From positions 558,001-622,000 of the forward strand of contig NZ_CP119147.1 of the NCBI RefSeq assembly GCF_029167645.1: a stretch of 64,000 bases of DNA. The letters are read 5' to 3'. Source of the stretch: Streptomyces sp. AM 2-1-1. Its GTDB lineage: Bacteria > Actinomycetota > Actinomycetes > Streptomycetales > Streptomycetaceae. The notes under the pieces were generated by a model that was given only the letters and a program-made list of their open reading frames with translations, ran no database searches and was not told the DNA's origin. Below, piece after piece: positions 24,904-32,548 of the stretch; position 1 is the first letter of the stretch, and every line of letters starts with the position of its first letter. The position numbers were made by a program, and so were the translations under genes.

Positions 24904-27900
24904 ATGCAGCCACCACTTGATCTTCGTTTCCACGCGGGTACGCGTCGGAGACACAGCGTCGCCGCCCTCGCCGCGACCCTCGTACTGGTCGGAGCGGGCC
25001 CTTCACTCGCCGCCGTACCGCAGAGCGGCTCCGGGCGGCCGTCGGCCGACCAGACGTTCAGCTCGTCCTTCGAGGCCGACCAGAAGCAGCCCGACTGGCG
25101 CAGCACCGTGGAGACCGGCCCGGACGGCAAGGACCTCTCCCAGGGCGTCGACGGCGGGTTCGCCGGCGGCATCCCGGGCAACGTCACCGACCGGGTGACG
25201 GACCTTCGCGCCAGCGACGAGAACACCGGCGGCGGCGAAGTCAAGGAGAACCTGGTCGACGTCTCCTCCGCCACCAAGTGGCTGGGCTTCAAGTCCACCG
25301 GCTGGGTGGAGTTCGACCTCAGCGAGTCCACGAAGGTGACGACGTACGCGCTGACGTCAGCCAACGACCACGACGAGCGTGACCCCGAGGACTGGGTCCT
25401 CAAGGGGTCGGCCGACGGCGAGACGTGGACGACGCTGGACACGCGTACCGGGCAGACGTTCGGCGAGCGCTTCCAGACCCGCTCCTTCGACATCGCCGAG
25501 CCGGCCGCGTACCCGCACTTCCGCCTGGAGTTCACCAAGAACCACGGCGCCCCGGACGCGATCCAGCTCGCCGACGTCCAGTTCTCGGACGGCGACACCT
25601 CCGCCCCGGTGCCCGACGAGATGCGCACCGTCGTCGACAAGGGTCCGTCAGGGTCGCCGACGGCGAAGTCCGGTGCGGGTTTCACCGGCACCAAGGCGCT
25701 GCGTTACGCGGGTACCCACCAGGACAAGGGCCGCGCGTACTCGTACAACAAGGTCTTCGACGTCAACACGCCGGTGACCCGTACGACACAGCTGTCGTAC
25801 CTGGTCTACCCGCAGATGACCAAGACGGACCTGGCCTACCCGGCCACGCACGTCTCGGTGGACCTCGCCTTCACCGACGGCACCTACCTGAGCAAGCTCG
25901 GCGCGACCGACACCGACGGCGGAGCGCTGACCCCGCAGGGCCAGGCCGACGCCAAGCGGCTGTACGTCAACCAGTGGAACAAGGTCGCCTCGGACATCGG
26001 CACGGTCGCCGCGGGCAAGACGGTCGACCGGGTCCTGGTGGCGTACGACTCCCCCACCGGTCCCTCGCAGTTCCAGGGCTGGCTCGACGACATATCGATC
26101 GCCCCGAAGGCGCCCGCGAAGCCCAGGGCGCACCTGTCCGACTACGCGCTGACGACGCGCGGCACCAACTCCAGCGGCGGTTTCTCGCGCGGCAACAACA
26201 TTCCGGCGACCGCCGTGCCGGAGGGCTTCAACTTCTGGACCCCGGTCACCAACGCCGGTTCCACGGACTGGCTGTACGACTACGCGCGCGGCAACAACGC
26301 GGACAACCTGCCCACCCTTCAGGCGTTCAGCGCCAGCCACGAGCCGAGCCCGTGGATGGGCGACCGGCAGACGTTCCAGCTGATGCCGTCCGTCGCCTCC
26401 GGCACCCCGGACGCGTCGCGGTCCGCCCGTGCGCTGGCGTTCCGTCACGAGAACGAGACGGCGACCCCGCAGTACTACGGCGTGAAGTTCGAGAACGGCC
26501 TCAGGGCCGAGATGACGCCGACCGACCACGCGGCGCGCATGCGGTTCACCTACCCCGGCGCGGACGCGAGCATCGTGTTCGACAATGTCAACAACCTGGG
26601 CGGGCTGACGCTGGACCCGGCCACCAGCTCCTTCACCGGCTACTCCGACGTGAAGAGCGGCGGGTCCACGGGCGCCACCCGGCTGTTCGTGTACGGCGTC
26701 TTCGACTCCGAGGTCACCGCGAGCGGCAAGCTCACCGGTGGCGGTGGTGACAAGGTCACCGGCTACTTCCGGTTCGACGCGGGCAAGGACAAGCAGGTCG
26801 GGCTCCGTCTCGCCACCTCGCTGATCGGCGTCGACCAAGCGAAGAGCAACCTCGCCCAGGAGATCCCGGCGTCCACCTCCTTCGAGAAGGTGCGGAAGAA
26901 GGCCCAGCGCGCCTGGGACGACATCCTGGGCAAGGTGGAGGTCGAGGGTGCCACCGAGGACCAGCTGACCACGCTGTACTCCAGCATGTACCGGCTGTAC
27001 CTGTACCCGAACTCCGGCTTCGAGCAGGTCAAGGGCGTGAGCACCTACGCCAGCCCGTTCGTCGCCAAGACCGGTACGGACACCGCGACCGACACCGGCG
27101 CGAAGCTCGTCAAGGGCAAGGTCTACGTCAACAACGGTTTCTGGGACACCTACCGCACCACGTGGCCCGCGTACTCCTTCCTGACGCCGAAGAAGGCCGG
27201 CGAGATGGTCGACGGGTTCGTGCAGCAGTACAAGGACGGCGGCTGGATCTCCCGCTGGTCGTCCCCGGGTTATTCGGACCTGATGACCGGCACCAGCTCG
27301 GACGTGGCGTTCGCGGACGCGTACGTCAAGGGCGTCGACTTCGACGCCGAAGCGGCGTACGAGGCGGCCCTCAAGAACGCCACCGTCGTCCCGCCGTCCT
27401 CGGGCGTCGGCCGCAAGGGGATGGAGACCTCGGTCTTCACCGGCTACGCCGACACCTCGACCCACGAGGGACTCTCCTGGTCGCTGGAGGGCTACCTCAA
27501 CGACTACGGCATCGGTCAGATGGGCAAGGCGCTCTACGCGAAGACGAAGAACAAGCGCTACAAGGAGGAGTCCGACTACTTCCTCAACCGCGCGCAGAAC
27601 TTCGTGAAGCTCTTCGACGGTGAGGCGGGCTTCTTCCAGGGCAAGAACGCCGACGGCAGCTGGCGCGTCCCGTCCGCGAGTTACGACCCGCGCGTCTGGG
27701 GTTACGACTACACGGAGACCGACGGCTGGGGCTACGCCTTCACCGCGGTGCAGGACACCCGGGGCCTCGCCAACCTGTACGGCGGCCGGGACGGCCTCGC
27801 CAAGAAGCTCGACACGTACTTCTCCACCCCGGAGACCGCCGGTCAGGAGTTCACCGGCTCGTACGGCGGTGTCATCCACGAGATGACCGAGGCGCGCGAC

Positions 27901-28749
27901 GTGCGCATGGGCCAGTACGGCCACAGCAACCAGGTCGCGCACCACGTGACCTACATGTACGACGCCGCCGGCCAGCCGTCCAAGACGCAGGAGAAGGTCC
28001 GCGAGGTCCTGGGCCGCCTGTACGGGGGCAGCGAGATCGGCCAGGGTTACCACGGCGACGAGGACAACGGCGAGCAGTCGGCCTGGTTCCTCTTCTCCTC
28101 CCTCGGCTTCTACCCGCTGGTCATGGGCAGCGGTGAGTACGCGGTCGGTTCGCCGCTCTTCACCAAGGCCACCGTGCACCTGGAGAACGGCCGCACCCTC
28201 ACGGTGAAGGCGCCGAAGAACAGCACGAAGAACATCTACGTCCAGGGCCTGAAGGTCAACGGCAAGAAGTGGACCTCCACGACTTTGCCGAACGACCTCC
28301 TCGCCAAGGGTGGCGTGCTCGAATTCGACATGGGTTCCAAGGCCTCCTCGTGGGGCACCGGCAAGAACGCCGCGCCGGTCTCCCTCACCAAGGACGACAA
28401 GGTGCCCGCGCCGAAGCAGGACGTGCTGAAGGGTGACGGCGCCCTGTTCGACGACACCTCCGCCACCTCGGCCGAGACCGCCGCGGTCGAACTGCCGGTG
28501 GCCGAGGCGACGAAGGCCGCGCAGTACACCCTGACGTCGGCGAAGTCCGGCGCGGCCCCGAAGGGCTGGGTGCTCCAGGGCTCCTCGGACGGCAAGTCCT
28601 GGAAGGACCTCGACAAGCGGTCCGGCCAGACCTTCGCCCACACGCAGCAGACCCGGGTGTTCTCGGTCGCCCGGCCTGGCGACTACCAGCAGTACCGGCT
28701 GGTGCTCGACGGGGCGGCGACCCTCGCCGAGATCGAGCTGCTCTCCTGA
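24904..28749 (+). CDS. Secreted GH92 alpha-mannosidase with flanking F5/8-type domains
   Basis: A 1281-residue exported enzyme likely to remove alpha-1,2-linked mannose from glycans. It starts with an Arg-rich n-region and hydrophobic segment (VAALAATLVLVGAGPSLAA) ending near residue 37. A discoidin (F5/8 C)-like carbohydrate-binding region follows at about 85-215. The GH92 module starts near 405 (YALTTRGTNSSGGFSRGNNIP); its all-alpha catalytic part has GFWDTYRTTWPAYSFL at about 744 and the catalytic-glutamate region GDEDNGEQSAWFLFSSLGFYP at about 1050. A second F5/8-like domain (about 1140-1281) closes the protein. The ATG follows GGGGAGGA. No transporter gene is attached, so the products are taken up elsewhere. 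Confidence 0.92.
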   Translation: MQPPLDLRFHAGTRRRHSVAALAATLVLVGAGPSLAAVPQSGSGRPSADQTFSSSFEADQKQPDWRSTVETGPDGKDLSQGVDGGFAGGIPGNVTDRVTDLRASDENTGGGEVKENLVDVSSATKWLGFKSTGWVEFDLSESTKVTTYALTSANDHDERDPEDWVLKGSADGETWTTLDTRTGQTFGERFQTRSFDIAEPAAYPHFRLEFTKNHGAPDAIQLADVQFSDGDTSAPVPDEMRTVVDKGPSGSPTAKSGAGFTGTKALRYAGTHQDKGRAYSYNKVFDVNTPVTRTTQLSYLVYPQMTKTDLAYPATHVSVDLAFTDGTYLSKLGATDTDGGALTPQGQADAKRLYVNQWNKVASDIGTVAAGKTVDRVLVAYDSPTGPSQFQGWLDDISIAPKAPAKPRAHLSDYALTTRGTNSSGGFSRGNNIPATAVPEGFNFWTPVTNAGSTDWLYDYARGNNADNLPTLQAFSASHEPSPWMGDRQTFQLMPSVASGTPDASRSARALAFRHENETATPQYYGVKFENGLRAEMTPTDHAARMRFTYPGADASIVFDNVNNLGGLTLDPATSSFTGYSDVKSGGSTGATRLFVYGVFDSEVTASGKLTGGGGDKVTGYFRFDAGKDKQVGLRLATSLIGVDQAKSNLAQEIPASTSFEKVRKKAQRAWDDILGKVEVEGATEDQLTTLYSSMYRLYLYPNSGFEQVKGVSTYASPFVAKTGTDTATDTGAKLVKGKVYVNNGFWDTYRTTWPAYSFLTPKKAGEMVDGFVQQYKDGGWISRWSSPGYSDLMTGTSSDVAFADAYVKGVDFDAEAAYEAALKNATVVPPSSGVGRKGMETSVFTGYADTSTHEGLSWSLEGYLNDYGIGQMGKALYAKTKNKRYKEESDYFLNRAQNFVKLFDGEAGFFQGKNADGSWRVPSASYDPRVWGYDYTETDGWGYAFTAVQDTRGLANLYGGRDGLAKKLDTYFSTPETAGQEFTGSYGGVIHEMTEARDVRMGQYGHSNQVAHHVTYMYDAAGQPSKTQEKVREVLGRLYGGSEIGQGYHGDEDNGEQSAWFLFSSLGFYPLVMGSGEYAVGSPLFTKATVHLENGRTLTVKAPKNSTKNIYVQGLKVNGKKWTSTTLPNDLLAKGGVLEFDMGSKASSWGTGKNAAPVSLTKDDKVPAPKQDVLKGDGALFDDTSATSAETAAVELPVAEATKAAQYTLTSAKSGAAPKGWVLQGSSDGKSWKDLDKRSGQTFAHTQQTRVFSVARPGDYQQYRLVLDGAATLAEIELLS

Positions 28750-28754
28750 GCCGT

Positions 28755-28786
28755 ACGGGTCCGGGGGCGGCGGCCTCCGGACCCGT
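28755..28786 (+). terminator. Terminator hairpin after GH92
   Basis: 10-bp arms ACGGGTCCGG (28755-28764) and CCGGACCCGT (28777-28786) with a 12-base loop, starting 6 bp after the stop codon. Confidence 0.65.
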
Positions 28787-28797
28787 GCGGTGATCCC

Positions 28798-28843
28798 ACG
28801 CCGGCGGCCGGCATCCCGTGTACGGGGTGCCGGCCGCCGGCGT
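28798..28843. terminator. Second, 46-bp palindromic hairpin
   Basis: 16-bp perfect arms (28798-28813, 28828-28843), one T-G wobble, a further 5-bp stem and a two-base tip. It follows the first terminator by 12 bp, so transcription from GH92 is stopped twice. Confidence 0.6.
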
Positions 28844-28908
28844 TCCGGTGCCGCCAGGGCGGGGCTTCGGCAGCACGACCTGGGCACGCGGTCGCGATCG
28901 GGGCCCAC

Positions 28909-29011
28909 GGCCGACGCCGGGCATCGCGGCCGACGCCGGGCACCACGGCCGACGCCGGGCACCACGGCCGACGCCGGGCATCGCGGCCGACGCCGGGCAT
29001 CGCGGCCGACG
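28909..29011. repeat. 19-bp tandem repeat array, 5.4 copies
   Basis: The unit GGCCGACGCCGGGCAYCRC repeats at 28909, 28928, 28947, 28966 and 28985, with a partial 8-bp copy at 29004. Copies differ only at the YCR positions (ATCGC or ACCAC). It is intergenic, and 19 bp is not a multiple of three, so it does not encode a repeat protein. It is a likely variable-number locus. Confidence 0.9.
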
Positions 29012-29573
29012 TGAGCCGAAGAGCTGTCGCGCGACGGGCCGGACAACCCCGTTCCATGCGTACGCGAGAAATGCCGAATACCGCTTGACGACGGTCGCTT
29101 TCACTCGACCACAGACCGCGTGGGACCATCCCCTTTCGCCGCGGGGAATTCCCGGAGATTTCCGTACCGGCAGCCCTGACTCATTCCGGACGTGCCCCTT
29201 AGGCAGATGTGCGGAAAGAGCGGGCGGAGATGGGTGAGCGGCTCACCGGAGCGCCACGGCGAAAGAGCCGGGATCCGCCGCTCCCGACCATCCGGGGAAA
29301 CCCGCAGCGATGAATTCCGGGAGCAGACGAGCAGCGCCGCACCCCGCCCCCGTCCGGCACGGGGCACGGGAGGGAGAAAGCGGAACGCCCGGTGGGGCAC
29401 GGAATCACCGCAAGGTCAACATCCGGCAGCCCATGGACAGAACCTTGAGCGGTATGCCCTCGGAAGTGCACTGGATCCCCGGCCCGGGACCCCTCGCGAA
29501 GAATTGACACAACTCCGCCTCCATGCCCCCGGATACTCCGGATCAGCACTGAGTTCGGTCGTCCGCCAGAGAA
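29012..29573. other. Non-coding spacer before the MFS gene
   Basis: About 560 bp with no supported gene. A first GAATTGACAC motif lies at 29501-29510 and an identical one at 29571-29580; only the second has a well-placed minus 10 box. Confidence 0.5.
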
Positions 29574-29602
29574 TTGACACCCGCGCGCGCATTGCTTACG
29601 GT
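29574..29602 (+). promoter_or_regulatory. Predicted promoter of the MFS transporter gene
   Basis: TTGACA (29574-29579), 17-bp spacer, TACGGT (29597-29602; TAnnnT type). This gives a leader of about 33 bases before the ATG at 29642. Confidence 0.65.
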
Positions 29603-29641
29603 CCGCTCGTCAGCTTTTCCGGACCGCACCCGAAGGAATTC

Positions 29642-31207
29642 ATGACCCCCTTCACCTTGTCGAAGTCCAGGCAGCAATTGGTCCTTGCCGTTCTCATGGT
29701 GTGTTCCCTGCTGATCTGGCTGGACAACACCGTCCTGAGCACCGCCCTGGAGACCCTCGCGGACCCGGTCCGCGGGCTGAACGCCGGCCCGGCCGAGCTG
29801 CAGTGGGCCACCGGCTCGTACACGCTGGCCTTCGCCACCTTGATGTTCACCGCGGGAGCGCTGGGCGACCGCTTCGGCCACCGGACCGTGCTCGCCGCCG
29901 GCCTGGTCGTCTTCGCCGCGTCCTCGGTGTGGGCGGCGTTCGCGGGAGACGCGGGGCAACTGATCGCCGCCCGGGCCGCGATGGGCGTCGGCAGCGCGCT
30001 GATCATGCCCGCCGACCTGGCCATCCTCATGTGGACCTTCACCGGTCCGGCACGGTCGACCGCCGTCGCCGTCTCCTCCACCTCCGCCGGCGTCGGCATG
30101 GCCGTGGGCCCGGTACTCGCCGGCGTGCTGCTCGGCCACTTCTGGTGGGGTTCGGTCTTCCTGGTCAACGTGCCGGTGGTCGCCCTCGCGCTGATCGGTG
30201 TCGTCCTGCTGGTCCCGGACTTCCGCAGCCCTGTCGTACGACCGCTGGACCCGGCCGGAATGCTGCTGTCGATCAGCGGTCTCGCGGCGCTCGCCTACGG
30301 ACTGATCCGCTCGGGACAGGTGACGTCCTGGGGCCGTACGGACGTCTGGGCGCCGATCGTCGTCGGAGTGATCCTGCTGGCCGTGTTCGTCCGGGTCGAA
30401 CTGCGCAGCGAGGAGCCGGGCTTCGACCCCAGGCTGCTCGCGCAGCGCGCGTTCGGAGGCGGCAACCTCGCCCTCGGACTCCTTCTCTTCGCCATTTCCG
30501 CGATCACCTTCTTCCACGCGTTCTACCTGCAGGGTGCCCGCGGCTATTCGCCCGTCGAGGCGGGCCTGGCCGGGCTCCCGACCGCGCTCGGGGCTCTCCT
30601 GGGGGCGCCCGCGGGCGCACGGCTGGTGCGCCGCTGGTCGCTCGGGCGCGTCGCCGTGTCGGCCCTCACCGTGGCGGCGCTGACCATGGGCGCGTACGGA
30701 CTCTTCGGGCCGAGCACTCCCCTCGCCGGGATCGAGGTCCTGCTGCTGGTCCAGGGTCTGTCCATCGGCATGGTGCTCGGTCCGGTGACCGCGGCGCTGA
30801 TCAGCGCCCTGCCGCTGGAACGCGCCGGTGCCGGATCGGCCGTCACCAACACCGTGCGCCAGACCGGCAGCGTGATCGGGATCGCCGTCGGCGGCACGAT
30901 CATGTCGATCGTGTACCGGCGCGCGATCGAACCCTCGCTGCACGGTGTCCCCCACCCGGTGCGGGACCAGGCGCGGGTATCCGCCGAACAGGCCCGGCAC
31001 GTCGCCACCACGTCCCACCTGCCCGCACTCGGGTACGCCGCCGACGACGCGTTCGTCCACTCCCTGCACGTCGGCGCCGTCTGGATCATGTCCGTGGGGC
31101 TCGTCGCCGCGGCTGTCCTCCTGGTGGCCCTGCGCGCGGTCCGCGCCCCCGCTGCCGCCGGGGACGAGACCGTGCCCGCGCGGGCTTTCGAGGACGCGGC
31201 CTGGTGA
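29642..31207 (+). CDS. DHA2-family (14-TM) MFS drug/metabolite exporter
   Basis: A 521-residue integral membrane protein of the EmrB/QacA group. The first helix carries the family pattern LIWLDNTVLSTALETL, motif A is present as GALGDRFGHRTV, and motif C as AGVGMAVGPVLAGVLL followed by FWWGSVFLVNVPV. It likely exports a toxic or secondary compound by proton antiport; the substrate cannot be read from sequence. The ATG at 29642 follows AAGGA and the predicted promoter. No TetR or MarR regulator is adjacent. It converges on the APH-like gene with a 6-bp gap and no terminator between. Confidence 0.88.
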   Translation: MTPFTLSKSRQQLVLAVLMVCSLLIWLDNTVLSTALETLADPVRGLNAGPAELQWATGSYTLAFATLMFTAGALGDRFGHRTVLAAGLVVFAASSVWAAFAGDAGQLIAARAAMGVGSALIMPADLAILMWTFTGPARSTAVAVSSTSAGVGMAVGPVLAGVLLGHFWWGSVFLVNVPVVALALIGVVLLVPDFRSPVVRPLDPAGMLLSISGLAALAYGLIRSGQVTSWGRTDVWAPIVVGVILLAVFVRVELRSEEPGFDPRLLAQRAFGGGNLALGLLLFAISAITFFHAFYLQGARGYSPVEAGLAGLPTALGALLGAPAGARLVRRWSLGRVAVSALTVAALTMGAYGLFGPSTPLAGIEVLLLVQGLSIGMVLGPVTAALISALPLERAGAGSAVTNTVRQTGSVIGIAVGGTIMSIVYRRAIEPSLHGVPHPVRDQARVSAEQARHVATTSHLPALGYAADDAFVHSLHVGAVWIMSVGLVAAAVLLVALRAVRAPAAAGDETVPARAFEDAAW

Positions 31208-31213
31208 GCCTCC

Positions 31214-32221
31214 TCAGACGGGCGGCTCCGTGAGGAGTTCTCTCAGCCAGCGGGCACCTTCCTCCTCTCCGGGGGGACCCGCACCGCCGCAGGCTCCGGG
31301 GAAGAGGCGGCCCCAGGAGCAGGCCCGGCCGATCGTTCCGAGCCGCCACGCCAGGGTGAGGGCGCGCCGCAGTTCGGCGTCGGTGGGGCCCGTTCCCGTC
31401 CACGGCTCCAGGTAGGCGTCGCGGAGGCGGGGAAGCACCCCGGTTCCGTACCGTGCACGGGCCGCTCGCGCGGCAACCAGGAAGCTGCAGAAGGGGTGGG
31501 AGATCACCGCGTCGCCCCAGTCGAAGAAGAGGAAACGGCCCGGCTCCGGGACGAACGACTGACCGTCGTGCAGATCGGAATGGTCGAGGGAATCGGGGAT
31601 CCCGGTGTCCGCCAGCTCCGCGCACCACCGCGCCAGCCGGGGGCGGAGCCTCCGCAGTTCCCTGCGATCGGCCCCTTCCAGCGCCGCGTTCTCGTCGACC
31701 AACCGGTCGAAGGTCTCCGGCAGGGCGGCGACGCGCCCGTCCGGGACGCCGAGTGCGTCCATCCTCCCGGCGAACGGAATCAACGCGCGCTGCATCCGGG
31801 CGTACTGGCGCAGCATCTCCTCCCAGTCGGGGACGCCCGCGACACCGCGGTCCAGAGCGTCCCGGAAGAGCGGGCCTCCGTCAGGGGTCAGCGACCATCC
31901 CCGCTCGGGCAGGACGGCGACCGGCCGCAGCACGCGCCCGGGAATCCAGTCCGCCAGGGCTTCGGCCAGTCCCGCTTCGAAGGCGCCGCCGGGTGGTGCG
32001 GCCTTGAACCACACGGCGCCCCGTTCCCCGACGGGGATCCGCACCAGGACGGACCACGGGCGCAGCCGCACCGTGCGCCGGCCGGCCGCACGCAGTCCGT
32101 GGGCCGCCGCCTCGCGCTCCGCCCAGGCGAGGGCGGTTTCCCGCCATTCCTCGTCCTCCCAGGGCGTCACCGCATCCGGGTACCGGCCCCGGTCCACCGC
32201 CGCCGGCTCCTCGCATCCCAT
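31214..32221 (-). CDS. APH/choline-kinase-fold phosphotransferase
   Basis: A 335-residue protein of the aminoglycoside-phosphotransferase fold. The catalytic loop is LDHSDLHDGQ, where the usual terminal Asn is Gln, followed by the DFG-equivalent FFDWGDAVISHPF. The N-lobe has VWFKAAPP, where the ATP-binding lysine would sit. Sequences like this in Streptomyces are mostly uncharacterised small-molecule kinases, and calling it an antibiotic-resistance gene would be unjustified. It overlaps no neighbour and lies between an exporter and the arabinofuranosidase gene. The start at 32221 is the first in-frame ATG; a later start is possible. Confidence 0.75.
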   Translation of the reverse strand: MGCEEPAAVDRGRYPDAVTPWEDEEWRETALAWAEREAAAHGLRAAGRRTVRLRPWSVLVRIPVGERGAVWFKAAPPGGAFEAGLAEALADWIPGRVLRPVAVLPERGWSLTPDGGPLFRDALDRGVAGVPDWEEMLRQYARMQRALIPFAGRMDALGVPDGRVAALPETFDRLVDENAALEGADRRELRRLRPRLARWCAELADTGIPDSLDHSDLHDGQSFVPEPGRFLFFDWGDAVISHPFCSFLVAARAARARYGTGVLPRLRDAYLEPWTGTGPTDAELRRALTLAWRLGTIGRACSWGRLFPGACGGAGPPGEEEGARWLRELLTEPPV

Positions 32222-32548
32222 CGCCCCATCCCATCACCGTGCCCGTCGCCGCATCCATCGGTTTTCCCGGGACGGCGAAGCCGCCCCCGCACCAACCGGT
32301 GCGCGATCTCTGGACACCGGCTTGACGGCGTGCTGTCATACCGCCGACATCAGTTTTCCAACGTTGCATAGAAGGCGTCGCACCGCCGCACCGGAACGCG
32401 ACGGCCACCTTCGCCATGCGCCGGAGCCCTGGGCGGTGTCCGGCGGATCCAGGTCGCCGGGCGCCCCGGCCCCGGCCGCGATCCGCCGGGCACTGCCCGG
32501 CACCAGACGCGGAGCGAGGCTGTCGCAGAGCAGAAGTGGAGCTTCCAC
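32222..32548. other. Divergent promoter region, APH-like kinase / GH127
   Basis: A 327-bp spacer with TTGACG at 32322-32327 and a CAACGTTG palindrome at 32359-32366 (context TTTTCCAACGTTGCATAG). No other feature is evident. Confidence 0.45.
32359..32366. promoter_or_regulatory. CAACGTTG core, candidate operator of GH127
   Basis: It has the same 8-bp palindromic core as the site in front of GH92, with weaker flanks. A shared LacI-family regulator for the two glycosidases is possible. Confidence 0.4.

Noticed and set aside
28909..29011. CRISPR-like array
   Set aside because: Repeats are head-to-tail with no spacers, 19 bp long, with no cas genes near. It is a simple tandem repeat.
25648..29046. 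Long minus-strand open frame opposite the GH92 gene
   Set aside because: Low-complexity His/Arg/Val sequence with no recognisable domain; the GH92 frame is unambiguous.
31214..32221. Aminoglycoside resistance gene
   Set aside because: The fold matches but the catalytic loop is altered and the family is broad; no basis for a drug substrate.
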